Shown: piece by piece, positions 53,050-62,001 of the stretch
Layout: each line of letters starts with the position of its first letter
How positions within the stretch are numbered: the first letter of the stretch is position 1
Source of the DNA: JASHUC01 sp035606175
Lineage (GTDB): Bacteria > Pseudomonadota > Gammaproteobacteria > Steroidobacterales > Steroidobacteraceae
Direction of reading: 5' to 3'
NCBI GenBank assembly: GCA_035606175.1
Contig: DATNFW010000103.1
Coordinates: forward strand, 15,424-79,423
Length of the DNA: 64,000 nt
Made by a program: the position numbers and the translations under genes
Notes under the pieces: generated by a model
What the model was told of the DNA's origin: nothing
Seen by the model: only the letters and a program-made list of their open reading frames with translations
The model's database searches: none

Positions 53050-55001
53050 GCCGCATCGGTAGTCAGACCGCGCGTCTCGAGCAGGAACTCGCGCGACTCG
53101 AGGGCGTAAGCGCCGTCAAACGCTTGCAACGAGCGCTCGGCTTCTACCTCGATCAGGCGGCGTGGGATGAAGCGGCGAACCTGTTCGCATCCGATGCGAC
53201 GATCGAGGTTGGACTCGACGGCGTTTATCGCGGGCGCGAGCGGATTCGCGAGTACCTCTATGCACTCGGCGGCGGCCGCCGTGGGCTGCTACAGGGGGAG
53301 CTCCACGAATGCTTCCAGCTGCAGCCGCTCGTGACGATCTCGAGCGACGGACGCTCGGCTCAGGGCCGCTGGCGGGCGTTTCTCATGGAGGGGCGTCTCG
53401 GTGAGCGCGCGCTCTGGGGGGAGGGTCCCATGCAAGTGCGCTATGCCATGCGCGACGGCGCATGGCGCATCGAGCTCCTGCACGCTTATCAAACATTCCT
53501 CGTACCCTACGAAGGCGGCTGGCTCCGACATCGCGATGTCACGGGCGGGAAGCTGGTCTCTGCGAGGCTGCCGCCCGATGCCTCGCCGACCGAGAGCTAC
53601 GAGCCATGGCCGGGCGTGCACATGCCCCCCTTCGGCGATGCGGACCCTGTCGAACCTCTGAGCTTTGCAGACAGCGGTGATCCGGCGATCGCCACGCTCG
53701 AGAAGCGCATCCTGTTCCTTCACGATGCCGCGCAGATCGAGAATCTCGTCTCCGCATACGGTTACTGTCTCGACAAGCAGCAGTGGGATGCACTCGCGGC
53801 GCTCTTCGCGGCGGACGCAACGATGGAGATCTCCCAGCGGGGCGTCTATGTCGGACGGGCGAGCATCCGACGCGCGCTCGAGCTGTTCGGCCCACAGGGC
53901 ATCGAGCACGGGCACGTACACAACCACATGCAAATGCAGCCGGTCATCCACATCTCCGCGGACCGACGCAGAGCCTGGGTTCGCAGTCGCGCGTTCAGCC
54001 AGCTCGGCATTTTCAACGGCGGAGGCATCTGGCACGGCGGCCTGTACGAGAACGAGCTCGTCAATGACAACGGTGTATGGCGCTTCCGCACGGACCACGT
54101 CTACACGACGTATTTCGCGCACTATGAGCAGGGCTGGATGAGCGGACCGCGGCCGACACCGAAGCCGAGCGACAAGATCCCGCCCGATCGACCCGCGACC
54201 GAGGTTTACGAGTCTTTCCCCGAGGTGTACATCCCGCCCTACCACTATCGTCACCCGGTTACGGGCCGCCCGATCGAGATCCCATCGGGACGCACACCGC
54301 ACGCGGAGTATGCGTTCCCCCAAGATGCAGGATCGCAACCCGACACCGTCGGCTCGCAGCTCGATGCCGCCGGCGCTCAACCCAGTACCACCGGCTCGGC
54401 CTCAGCGTCCGGGCGGCTCGCGGATCTCACGGCGCGCGTGCAGCGCCTCGAGGACGAGCGCGCAATCGAGAATCTGCAAAGGAGCTACGGCTTCTTCGTC
54501 GACAAGGCGCTGTGGCAGGAGACAGCCGATCTGTTCACCGACGACGGAACGCTCGAGATCGGCGGACGAGGCGTGTTCGAAGGCAAGGCGCGGGTGCTCG
54601 AGTATCTGCGCTGGCTCGAGCCGCAGGGCCTCGTTCGCAACAAGCTCTTCGACCACATGCAGCTGCAGCCCATCGTGACGGTCGCGCCCGACGGCCGTAG
54701 TGCACGGGGCCGATGGCGGTTCTTCGCGCAGGTCGGTGAGCTCGGCAAATCCGCGCTCTGGGGACTCGGAACCTACGAGAACGAATACGTGAAAGAGCAC
54801 GGCATCTGGAAATTGAAGGCGCTGCACTCCTATTTCCGGATGTACACGCCCTATGCGGACGGTTGGGGCAAGACTGCCCTGCCCAACACACATCCCGAGA
54901 AAGATCTGCCGCCCGATCGCGCGCCGACGATCGTGCACGAAACATATCCAGGCACGTTCATTCCGGCGTGCCACTACGCGCACCCGGTCACGGGCACGTA
55001 G
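53046..55001 (+). CDS. Three tandem SnoaL/NTF2-like domains in one protein
   Basis: Soluble protein of 651 residues with three homologous SnoaL-like domains. Each opens with a helix-strand motif: residues about 22 (VKRLQRALGFYLDQAAWDEA), 230 (IENLVSAYGYCLDKQQWDAL) and 473 (IENLQRSYGFFVDKALWQET), followed by LFxxDATxEI and a GVYxGRxxI/V segment, then HMQ(L/M)QP and a trailing YxxxYxxGW. Linkers after the first two domains are Pro-rich, the second being a Ser/Thr/Gly/Gln-rich spacer (about 430-465). Single-domain relatives are dimeric or trimeric hydratases or isomerases; here a trimer is fused in one chain. GTG start overlaps the SDR stop (GTGA). Role in the pathway unknown. Confidence 0.9.
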   Translation: MSRIGSQTARLEQELARLEGVSAVKRLQRALGFYLDQAAWDEAANLFASDATIEVGLDGVYRGRERIREYLYALGGGRRGLLQGELHECFQLQPLVTISSDGRSAQGRWRAFLMEGRLGERALWGEGPMQVRYAMRDGAWRIELLHAYQTFLVPYEGGWLRHRDVTGGKLVSARLPPDASPTESYEPWPGVHMPPFGDADPVEPLSFADSGDPAIATLEKRILFLHDAAQIENLVSAYGYCLDKQQWDALAALFAADATMEISQRGVYVGRASIRRALELFGPQGIEHGHVHNHMQMQPVIHISADRRRAWVRSRAFSQLGIFNGGGIWHGGLYENELVNDNGVWRFRTDHVYTTYFAHYEQGWMSGPRPTPKPSDKIPPDRPATEVYESFPEVYIPPYHYRHPVTGRPIEIPSGRTPHAEYAFPQDAGSQPDTVGSQLDAAGAQPSTTGSASASGRLADLTARVQRLEDERAIENLQRSYGFFVDKALWQETADLFTDDGTLEIGGRGVFEGKARVLEYLRWLEPQGLVRNKLFDHMQLQPIVTVAPDGRSARGRWRFFAQVGELGKSALWGLGTYENEYVKEHGIWKLKALHSYFRMYTPYADGWGKTALPNTHPEKDLPPDRAPTIVHETYPGTFIPACHYAHPVTGT

Positions 55002-55012
55002 GTCGCGAGCCG

Positions 55013-55960
55013 TTACGTTCGCGGGCGGCCGCCACCGCCGGCTTCGCTGGACGCGGCGGCCCCGCTTGCTGCTGCCGCCTCGCGCGTCGAGGCATCGGTG
55101 CTGCGCTCGCGCAGCGAGCGGATGAGATCCGGATTGATGTCCTTGGGCATCGCGTCGCGGATGGTGTTCATCCGCTCGTCGAAGGCATCGCGCCATTCCC
55201 CGTGAGTGATGACGTAGAGCTCATCGTTCTGCATGGCGCGGAGCACGCGTTGACCGACCACTCTCGGGTCCATCCAAAGGGGCGAAGGCTGCCGCCTCGC
55301 GAGCTGTGCCTCCGCTTCCGCAAAGCCGCTCGACCCTTTGAACCTGCTCGGGCGGTTCTGGCCGGCCTCGTGGATGTTGGTCCGGATCGGTCCGGGGCAG
55401 AGCACGGACACGCCGATCCGATCCGGCGCGAGATCATCGCGGATGCATTCCGAAAGAGTGATCACAGCGGCCTTGCTCGTTGCGTAGATCGCCATGAACG
55501 ATGGCATCCAGACCAGACCGGCGAGCGATGCCGTGTTGACGACATGGCCTCCCTCGCCGTGCGCTCGGATACGTGGCACGAACGTCTGGATACCGTTCAC
55601 GACGCCGCCGAGATTGACGCCGAGACCGAAATCCCAATCGTCGTATGTCGCGCGGCGCAGCGGCCCCTCGACACCGACGCCCGCGTTGTTGACGATCACG
55701 TGTATTTTCCCGAAGCGTTTCTCCGTCTCATCCGCAGCGCGCGCCACGGCAGCCCGGTCGCTCACATCGACGGGGACGCCGTGCACTCGGCCGTTCGAGC
55801 CGTTCTCGGCAAGGCGAGCGAGCGCGGTGTCGAGGTGATCCTGGCGCAGATCGCCGATGGCGACGCGCATGCCGGCCGCGAGGAACGTCTCGACGATACC
55901 GAAGCCGATGCCGCTCGCGCCTCCGGTCACGAAGGCGACCTTGTCGCGAAAGTCCTTCAT
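55013..55960 (-). CDS. Short-chain dehydrogenase/reductase
   Basis: SDR of 315 residues on the opposite strand, ending 11 bases from the end of the triple-SnoaL gene. Motifs: TGGASGIGFG (about 12-21), VNNAGVGVEG, active-site Ser in VVNTASLAGL and YATSK. The C-terminal extension with PLWMDPRVVGQRVLRAMQNDELYVITHGE and an Ala/Gly-rich tail resembles the tail preserved in the pseudogene at 51844, marking them as paralogues. ATG at 55960 has AGGAGG eight bases upstream. Divergent from the MetE-like gene. Confidence 0.92.
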   Translation of the reverse strand: MKDFRDKVAFVTGGASGIGFGIVETFLAAGMRVAIGDLRQDHLDTALARLAENGSNGRVHGVPVDVSDRAAVARAADETEKRFGKIHVIVNNAGVGVEGPLRRATYDDWDFGLGVNLGGVVNGIQTFVPRIRAHGEGGHVVNTASLAGLVWMPSFMAIYATSKAAVITLSECIRDDLAPDRIGVSVLCPGPIRTNIHEAGQNRPSRFKGSSGFAEAEAQLARRQPSPLWMDPRVVGQRVLRAMQNDELYVITHGEWRDAFDERMNTIRDAMPKDINPDLIRSLRERSTDASTREAAAASGAAASSEAGGGGRPRT

Positions 55961-56094
55961 CCGGGCGTCCTCCTGCGTTACTCGAGCGCAGCGAATCGGT
56001 GAGCATGCGCGATTGACAGCGGTGAACCCCGCGCCTAACGTGCCCGAGCACGCTATAGCGCGGTTGGCACCGCGCATGAACGAGGATACCTCAA

Positions 56095-57276
56095 ATGCCG
56101 GGCAGCACCGAGCGCATTCTCACGACGCACGTCGGCAGTCTTCCGCGTCCTCAGGATGTAGTCGATCTGCTCTTCGCGGAAGACCGCGGAGAGCCCTACG
56201 ATCAAGCGCGCTTCGACGCCGTCATGCGCCGCGCGGTGCTCGATGTCGTGCGCAAGCAAGCGGAGATCGGGCTCGACTCGGTGAGCGATGGTGAGACGAG
56301 CAAGATCAGCTACGCGACCTACATCCGCCACCGACTCACCGGCTTCGAGGGCGACTCCGCGCGGCCGACGCCGAAGGACCTCGACGATTATCCCGAATAC
56401 CGCGATCGACTCGTGAAGGCCGGGCACTCGGCGACGTACAAGCGGCCCGTGTGCCGCGGGCCGATTGCCGTCCGCGATCTCTCCGGGCTCGAGCGCGATA
56501 TCGCGAATCTCAAGGCGGCGCTTTCCGAGACGAGAGCCTCCGAGGGTTTCATGAACGCGGCCTCGCCCGGCACGATCGCGGTCTTCCAGCCGAACGAGTA
56601 TTACCGCACGTACGAGGACTATCTCGGCGCGCTCGCGGAAGCCATGCGGAGCGAGTACGAGACGATCGCCCGCGCGGGACTCGCGCTGCAGCTCGACTGT
56701 CCCGACCTCGCGATGGGTCGGCACAGCCGTTTCAAACATTTATCGGACGAGGAGTTTCTGCGCTGCGCGGAGCTGCAGGTCGAGGCGCTGAATCATGCGA
56801 TCGCCAACATCCCTGCGGAGCGTGTGCGGCTGCACGTGTGCTGGGGGAATTACGAGGGCTCGCACGTCCACGACATGGACTGCAGCCGGATCTTTCCCAT
56901 CGTGCTCAAGGCGAAGGCGGGGACGCTGCTCATCGAGGGGGCCAACCCGCGCCACGAGCACGAGTGGGAAGTTTGGAAGAAGATCCGGCTGCCCGACGAC
57001 AAGGTGATCGCCCCGGGGGTTGTCGGCTCGAACACCAACTACGTCGAGCACCCCGAGGTCGTCGCGCAGCGCATCGAGCGCTATGCGGGCGCCGTCGGGC
57101 GCGAGCGCGTAATCGCCGGGACCGACTGCGGGTTCGGAACCTTCGCGGGCTTCGGAGCGGTGTACCCGCCATTCTGCTGGATGAAGCTGCAGTCGCTCGT
57201 CGAGGGCGCGCGCCTTGCGACTCGAAGACTCTGGCCCCGCGCGGGCGCGCGGCATGCCGCACCTGGAGCACACTGA
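56095..57276 (+). CDS. Short MetE-like (cobalamin-independent methionine synthase II) family enzyme
   Basis: Zinc methyltransferase-fold protein of 393 residues, half the length of MetE. The zinc ligands of MetE are all kept: H247 and C249 in RLHVCWGNYE, E281 in LLIEGANP and C345 in GTDCGFGTF. The N-terminal opening ILTTHVGSLPRP is typical of this subfamily. Members of this subfamily are often found in catabolic clusters rather than in methionine synthesis, and may act on other methyl or thiol-linked compounds. The stop overlaps the next ATG (TGATG). Confidence 0.88.
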   Translation: MPGSTERILTTHVGSLPRPQDVVDLLFAEDRGEPYDQARFDAVMRRAVLDVVRKQAEIGLDSVSDGETSKISYATYIRHRLTGFEGDSARPTPKDLDDYPEYRDRLVKAGHSATYKRPVCRGPIAVRDLSGLERDIANLKAALSETRASEGFMNAASPGTIAVFQPNEYYRTYEDYLGALAEAMRSEYETIARAGLALQLDCPDLAMGRHSRFKHLSDEEFLRCAELQVEALNHAIANIPAERVRLHVCWGNYEGSHVHDMDCSRIFPIVLKAKAGTLLIEGANPRHEHEWEVWKKIRLPDDKVIAPGVVGSNTNYVEHPEVVAQRIERYAGAVGRERVIAGTDCGFGTFAGFGAVYPPFCWMKLQSLVEGARLATRRLWPRAGARHAAPGAH

Positions 57277-57668
57277 TGGCAAACGACCTGTTCGATCGCG
57301 GACTCGCCGCGCGCAAGGCAGTTCTCGGCAGCGATTATGTCGATAAATCACTCGCGCAAGCTGATGAGTTCACGCGTCCTCTGCAGGAGCTCGTCACGGA
57401 GTACTGCTGGGGTGCCATTTGGACCCGCGAGGGCCTGCCGCGCAAGACTCGCAGCCTCCTCAATCTCGCGATGCTCACGGCGCTCAACCGCCAGCACGAG
57501 CTCAAGCTCCATGTGATGGGCGCATTGCGCAACGGCTGCACTCAGCAGGAGATCCAGGAGACGCTGTTGCAGGCGACGATCTACGCCGGCGTTCCCGCGG
57601 GCGTCGAGGCGTTCCGTACCGCGCGCGAGGCGCTCGCGGAGTATCAGCGGGCCGCCGGCGCGAAATGA
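57276..57668 (+). CDS. Carboxymuconolactone decarboxylase family protein
   Basis: Protein of 130 residues of the CMD/AhpD-like family. Seen: EYCWGAIWTREGLPRKTRSLLNLAML, the His in ELKLHVMGALRNG and the closing ATIYAGVPAGVEAF, matching gamma-carboxymuconolactone decarboxylase-type proteins of aromatic pathways. Only one Cys is present, so AhpD-like peroxidase chemistry is unlikely. Starts inside the stop of the MetE-like gene. Confidence 0.88.
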   Translation: MANDLFDRGLAARKAVLGSDYVDKSLAQADEFTRPLQELVTEYCWGAIWTREGLPRKTRSLLNLAMLTALNRQHELKLHVMGALRNGCTQQEIQETLLQATIYAGVPAGVEAFRTAREALAEYQRAAGAK

Positions 57669-57693
57669 GCGCCGCGGTCGAGGTGCGCACCGC

Positions 57694-58608
57694 GTGAGCG
57701 ATCCGATCGGGTTCGTCGGCCTGGGCAACATGGGGGGGCCGATGGCCGTGCGCCTGCTCGATGCAGGACACGCCCTCGCCGTCTTCGACACGCGAGAGGA
57801 GGCGCTCGCAGCGCTCCTCACGCGCGGCGCGCGGCGCGCATCCTCCGCCGCGGAAGTGGGCTCGCTCGCGGAGACCGTGCTCGTGAGTCTGCCGACGCCC
57901 GACATCGTGCGGACAGTCGCGCTCGGGCCGAACGGAATCGCTGCGGGCACGCGCATTCGAAGGCTCGTCGATCTTTCCACCACCGGGCCGCGAATGGCCG
58001 CGGAGATCGCCCGCGAGCTCGCCAAACGGGAGATCGCGTTCGTCGATTCGCCGGTGAGCGGCGGGGTCGCAGGCGCACGCGCGGGAACACTTGCCGTGAT
58101 GACCGCCTGCGCGCGCCCCGAGTTCGAGCGGCTGCGGCCGCTGCTAGCCGTGTTCGGCAAGCCGTTCTATGTCGGGGAGCGCCCGGGCCTCGGGCAGATG
58201 ATGAAGCTCGTGAACAATCTGCTCTCGGGAGCCGCACTCGCGATCACCTCCGAGGCGATGCTGCTCGGGGCCAAGGCCGGCATCGATCCGGATACGATGA
58301 TCGAGGTGTTGAACGCGGGCAGCGGACGCAATAGCGCGACGCAAGACAAGTTCCCGCGCGCGATTCTGCCGCGCCGCTTCGATGCCGGTTTCGCAACGCG
58401 GCTCATGTACAAGGATTTGAAGCTCTGTCTGGAGGAAGCCGAAGCCCTCGGACTCACGCTCTGGGTCGCCTCCGCCGTGCGCCAGTTGTGGCATGCCACC
58501 GCAACCGAGATCGGTGCAGACCGGGATTTCACGACGATCATGCAGTACGTCGAGCGGGCCGCGGGCGCCGCCGGCATCGAAGTTCGCGGTCGCGGCGCGG
58601 AGCGTTGA
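57694..58608 (+). CDS. 3-hydroxyisobutyrate dehydrogenase-like beta-hydroxyacid dehydrogenase
   Basis: NAD(P)-dependent dehydrogenase of 304 residues, GarR/MmsB family. Rossmann motif GFVGLGNMGGPMA (about 6-18), substrate-site DSPVSGGVAGARAGTL and the catalytic Lys in GQMMKLVNNLLS. Third gene of the MetE-CMD cluster; GTG start. It likely handles a small hydroxyacid intermediate of the pathway. Confidence 0.92.
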   Translation: MSDPIGFVGLGNMGGPMAVRLLDAGHALAVFDTREEALAALLTRGARRASSAAEVGSLAETVLVSLPTPDIVRTVALGPNGIAAGTRIRRLVDLSTTGPRMAAEIARELAKREIAFVDSPVSGGVAGARAGTLAVMTACARPEFERLRPLLAVFGKPFYVGERPGLGQMMKLVNNLLSGAALAITSEAMLLGAKAGIDPDTMIEVLNAGSGRNSATQDKFPRAILPRRFDAGFATRLMYKDLKLCLEEAEALGLTLWVASAVRQLWHATATEIGADRDFTTIMQYVERAAGAAGIEVRGRGAER

Positions 58609-58614
58609 GCCGAG

Positions 58615-58628
58615 CTGCCCCGGGGCAG
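58615..58628. terminator. Perfect palindrome between convergent genes
   Basis: CTGCCCCGGGGCAG lies between the ends of the beta-hydroxyacid dehydrogenase and the convergent FAD monooxygenase genes. It could form a 5-bp stem with a 4-base loop; there is no T-run, so use as a bidirectional terminator is only likely from its position. Confidence 0.35.
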
Positions 58629-58656
58629 ATTGGATGACGCGCGCTTGCGCCCGCAT

Positions 58657-59853
58657 TTACCCCGGGCGTCGCACGAGCGAGGGTGTCTCGAGCTTCTTCG
58701 CCGTGAGGAAGATGAGCCGCTGCAGCGACTGATCGCGCTCGGCCGCGCGAAACCCGGCGAGCTGCGCTTCGAGCTCGGCGTCGTCCTTCAGGTGATAGAT
58801 CATGTGTTTGAAGTTGCTCGCCTCGGGAGACGCATGCTCGAGGAACGCCCGCCGGCGCTCCTCCGAGTAGCGATCGAGCACTGCCTCATCCGCCTCGCCC
58901 CGGATCACCGCCGCGAGTGCCTCGTAGAGCACATAGGCGTCGTAGAGCCCGGAGGTCAGGCCGAGCCCGCCGGTCGGATTGGTCAGGTGTGCGGCATCGC
59001 CTGCGAGCAGGACGCGCCCGATTCGCATGCGCTCCGCGCAGCGCTGATGCATGCGATAGGGCGAGTACTGCACGAGCTCATAATGTTTCTCGCCCGGCAG
59101 CGCGCCTGCGAAGTAGGCCGGCATGCGCTCGAGCACGCCCTCCTCCGGAAGGCTCGCGTCCTCGCAGTACGTGCAGCGCCAAAGGCCCGTGTGGTCGAGC
59201 AATGCGACGATCGCCCCGTAGGGCGAGTCGATCACGACATTCGCCGGGGCGTATCCGTAGCGCGCGAAATCGTACCGGATATTCGTCGCGACGAACCGCT
59301 CGGGCCACGTCATTCCGTCCATAGCCAGACCGAGCGCCTGGCGCACGGTGCTGCGTCCGCCGTCGGCCCCGACCACCCACGCCGCGCGGTGCTCTGTCGG
59401 ACCCGCGGGCGTCTCCGACTGCAGCGTGACACCCGTCGCATCCTGCACGAGCCCGGTCACGCGCGTGCTCCACTCGACGGCCGTATCCGGGAAGCGCTTT
59501 AGATGCTCGAGCGCTATCTCGGCGAGACGATCCTGGCCGAGATGCACCTGGTAGGGATGCGTGACCTCGCCCGCAAGCACGCCGATGTTGAGCCGGATCC
59601 GCTCACCCTTCTTCGGGACATGGATGCAAAGCTCGGGATTCGTGAAGCCCGCGCTGATCGCATCCTCGAGGATTCCGAGTCGATCGAGCCCGTCGAGAAC
59701 GGCCCAGTGATAGACGACTGCACGCGGCGAGCGGACGACTGCGGGCTCGGCCTCGAGAACGGTGACGGGAATACCGCAGCGGGCTAGCCCGAGCGCGGTG
59801 ACGAGGCCGCTCGGGCCAGCGCCGACGACGATGACTCGATGCGCGCCGCTCAC
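58657..59853 (-). CDS. FAD-dependent aromatic monooxygenase (UbiH/PheA-type)
   Basis: Class A flavin monooxygenase of 398 residues. FAD motif GAGPSGLVTALGLAR (about 11-25), the DG motif VVGADGGRSTVRQALG, and GDAAHLTNPTGGLGLTSGLYDA (GD motif). These hydroxylate phenols or related rings with NAD(P)H and oxygen. ATG at 59853. The gene faces the dehydrogenase at 57694 and probably belongs to the same aromatic region. Confidence 0.92.
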   Translation of the reverse strand: MSGAHRVIVVGAGPSGLVTALGLARCGIPVTVLEAEPAVVRSPRAVVYHWAVLDGLDRLGILEDAISAGFTNPELCIHVPKKGERIRLNIGVLAGEVTHPYQVHLGQDRLAEIALEHLKRFPDTAVEWSTRVTGLVQDATGVTLQSETPAGPTEHRAAWVVGADGGRSTVRQALGLAMDGMTWPERFVATNIRYDFARYGYAPANVVIDSPYGAIVALLDHTGLWRCTYCEDASLPEEGVLERMPAYFAGALPGEKHYELVQYSPYRMHQRCAERMRIGRVLLAGDAAHLTNPTGGLGLTSGLYDAYVLYEALAAVIRGEADEAVLDRYSEERRRAFLEHASPEASNFKHMIYHLKDDAELEAQLAGFRAAERDQSLQRLIFLTAKKLETPSLVRRPG

Positions 59854-59904
59854 ATCGCCGCTCGACTTGACTCTCCCGGCGCAAGGCCGCCGGTGCCGAA
59901 GGCG

Positions 59905-60348
59905 TTACTCGCCGCTCTTGGAATGGGCGCCCGAGGCTGCAGGCGGCGTCGAGGCCCCCGGGACGCGGAACGCGATCTCGCGCCCCTGCGCAGTGACGAA
60001 GCCGTTGACGAAGCCGCCGTCCGCTCCGTCCTTGCGCGGGTTGTAGCGGACTTTGATGCGATCGCCCGGCTTGACGATGCCCGGCCGCCAGCCGGCGCGA
60101 TAGAAGTTATTGACGCTGTGGCCTTCGAAATCGATGTCGTGCGTCTTGCCGTGCGGGCTGGCGACAACGAGGGTGAGGCTCATGTGGGGGTTGATGACGC
60201 GAATGCTCTTCACGACTCCATCGACCCACATATTGCGTGTGAAGTCGTACATGGCCGCCGAATGGTGGGCGAGCGCGGTGGAGGCGCCGCCGGCCGCGAG
60301 GGCGAGCGCCGCGAGCGCGAGCACCGTGGTGACTGCCTTGAGTCTCAT
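59905..60348 (-). CDS. DUF6152-type exported protein
   Basis: Secreted beta-rich protein of 147 residues. Signal peptide (MRLKAVTTVLALAAL...), then HHSAAMYDFTRNMWVDGVVKSIRVINPHMSLTL and the closing KPGDRIKVRYNPRKDGADGGFV, the DUF6152 pattern. His-rich N-terminus of the mature chain. I chose the ATG at 60348, with GGAG six bases before. A paralogue is at 61286. Function unknown; family is frequent in catabolic clusters of steroid- and phenolic-degrading proteobacteria. Confidence 0.85.
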   Translation of the reverse strand: MRLKAVTTVLALAALALAAGGASTALAHHSAAMYDFTRNMWVDGVVKSIRVINPHMSLTLVVASPHGKTHDIDFEGHSVNNFYRAGWRPGIVKPGDRIKVRYNPRKDGADGGFVNGFVTAQGREIAFRVPGASTPPAASGAHSKSGE

Positions 60349-60402
60349 CGTCATCTCCGTCATGCGTTGCGGTGCAATCCGCCTCGAGCCCTCATCCTAT
60401 CA

Positions 60403-61284
60403 TCACTTCGACTCGTGATTCTCCTCGACCGCCGCTGCGTGGCCCTGCTGCGTGCTGGGAAGGTCCTGATTCAAGTTCGGGAGGCACTCGTTCTCCGGAA
60501 TGTCGCTGTGGTCCTCGCGAATCCAGCGCTTGGTGCTCTTCCACTCCCCCTCCCACATGTCGGGATCGGTCATGGTGAACTCATCGACGAGCGTGTGTCC
60601 GCTATCCTCGAGCGTGATGCGCTCGACGATGTGGAACTTCTCGGAGATCGGAAGACCCTGATCAATGTAGTGGTTGTCGGGTTTGACGTACTTCGTATCG
60701 ACGATGAGCGCGTCCTTCGTCCAATGCCCGATCGACTCGCCGTTGTAGGTGTCGACCGAAGTATCGAAGGGCGTGTGCTCGCGTCCGTCGGTGTAAATGA
60801 CACGCAGGCTGTCGAAGAAGCTGTCGATCATGTACACCGCGGTCGGCATCTGGATGATCGCGATGGGCCAGACGCGCGTGAGGATCATGGGCATACCGAT
60901 CGGCCAGCACTGCCCGCTCACATCGCGATAGGGTTTGTGCGCCTTCCTGGCTGCCTCCGCTGCCTTCATCGCCTCCTGTCCCGCCTTGTAGAAGTGCGGA
61001 TAGGGCGGCCCGAACATGAAATCGGAAAAGGAGTGGCGCAGGTTGATGAACCACGTGCCTGTCAGATTGAAGGGTGGCTTAGGCCGCGGCTTCGCCAGGT
61101 TCTCCGGAGCCAGGGCGCCCCAGGAGCCGGGATGGGTCTGCGCGAGCTCGGCCTCGCGGGCAGGCGTGAGGCCGGCAGGACGTGCGGGACTCGCCGCTTT
61201 TTGCTGCGCCCACGCCGAGAGGGGTAGCAGCAGAGACGCCAACACGGCGCACAACGTGACCGCCCCCCGGGTCGCGTTGCGCAT
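60403..61284 (-). CDS. Exported conserved protein between the DUF6152 genes
   Basis: Secreted protein of 293 residues with a signal peptide ending near AWAQQK (about 28). The mature chain has LTGTWFINLRHSFSDFMFGPPYPHF, CWPIGMPMILTRVWPIAIIQMP and VYMIDSFFDSLRVIYTDGR, then GHWTKDALIVDTKYV and DEFTMTDPDMWEGEW. Homologues occur beside DUF6152 genes and share the GHW and TDP segments; the activity is unknown. It ends two bases from the next DUF6152 gene on the same strand. Confidence 0.82.
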   Translation of the reverse strand: MRNATRGAVTLCAVLASLLLPLSAWAQQKAASPARPAGLTPAREAELAQTHPGSWGALAPENLAKPRPKPPFNLTGTWFINLRHSFSDFMFGPPYPHFYKAGQEAMKAAEAARKAHKPYRDVSGQCWPIGMPMILTRVWPIAIIQMPTAVYMIDSFFDSLRVIYTDGREHTPFDTSVDTYNGESIGHWTKDALIVDTKYVKPDNHYIDQGLPISEKFHIVERITLEDSGHTLVDEFTMTDPDMWEGEWKSTKRWIREDHSDIPENECLPNLNQDLPSTQQGHAAAVEENHESK

Positions 61285-61285
61285 C

Positions 61286-61753
61286 TCAATAGCCTCTCGT
61301 CGGCTTGTAATCCTCCGGATTAGAGGTAAGCGTCCTGCCGTCCGGCAGCCTGATCGCCACGTATTGACCGCCGGGGGTGCCGTCCTTGAGCGGATGCACC
61401 GTGGCCGTGACCTTGTCTCCGGGCTTTAGCGTGGTGCGCTTCCAGCCTTCGTGGATGAGGTTGTTCGGCCCGCCCATCTCGACGCTCCAGATCGCCTGGC
61501 TTCCACGCCCGTCCGGAACGCTCAGCTTGAAGCTCGAGTGAGGGTTGGTCCAATGGAATTCCATCACCGTACCGCTGATCTTCACGTCCTTCGAGGCGTC
61601 GAACATGGCCCCCGAGTGATGCACATATGCCGGCGTGGAGAACAGCGCGGCGACCACTGCGAAAGCGGCCGTCGCTTTCCGGCCGGGGATCGGGCGCAGC
61701 GCACGCCTCGCGCTCATGCCGGCTCCAGGCGACACAGGCAGGTGAGTGTTCAT
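61286..61753 (-). CDS. DUF6152-type exported protein (paralogue)
   Basis: Secreted protein of 155 residues of the same type as that at 59905: signal with a basic leader and AAFAVVAALFSTPAYVHHSGAMFD, then SGTVMEFHWTNPHSSFKLSV, WSVEMGGPNNLIHEGW and LKPGDKVTATVHPLKDGTPGGQY. Two tandem ATG codons at 61756 and 61753 follow AGGAG; I chose the second. First gene of a three-gene leftward operon, divergent from the TonB receptor. Confidence 0.87.
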   Translation of the reverse strand: MNTHLPVSPGAGMSARRALRPIPGRKATAAFAVVAALFSTPAYVHHSGAMFDASKDVKISGTVMEFHWTNPHSSFKLSVPDGRGSQAIWSVEMGGPNNLIHEGWKRTTLKPGDKVTATVHPLKDGTPGGQYVAIRLPDGRTLTSNPEDYKPTRGY

Positions 61754-62001
61754 CATCTCGCTCCTCACGTGGGCTCCGCGGGTGTCCGGAGACCTGCCGC
61801 CGCGCGTGCGCGGCCCCTGGTTCCGGCGCAACAGTTGATTCGTCAATGATACCTGCGGGGCGTGCCGCCCGCCATCCGCTAGGCGGCGTATTACGGAAAT
61901 CGCCCGCTCGTTCATCATAAGCCCGATGGCGTGCGTTGCTGCGCGTCGTGCGATGCGCCGCCGCCACAACTCACAAAGTAACGAGCCTCGAAGGGGACAG
62001 C

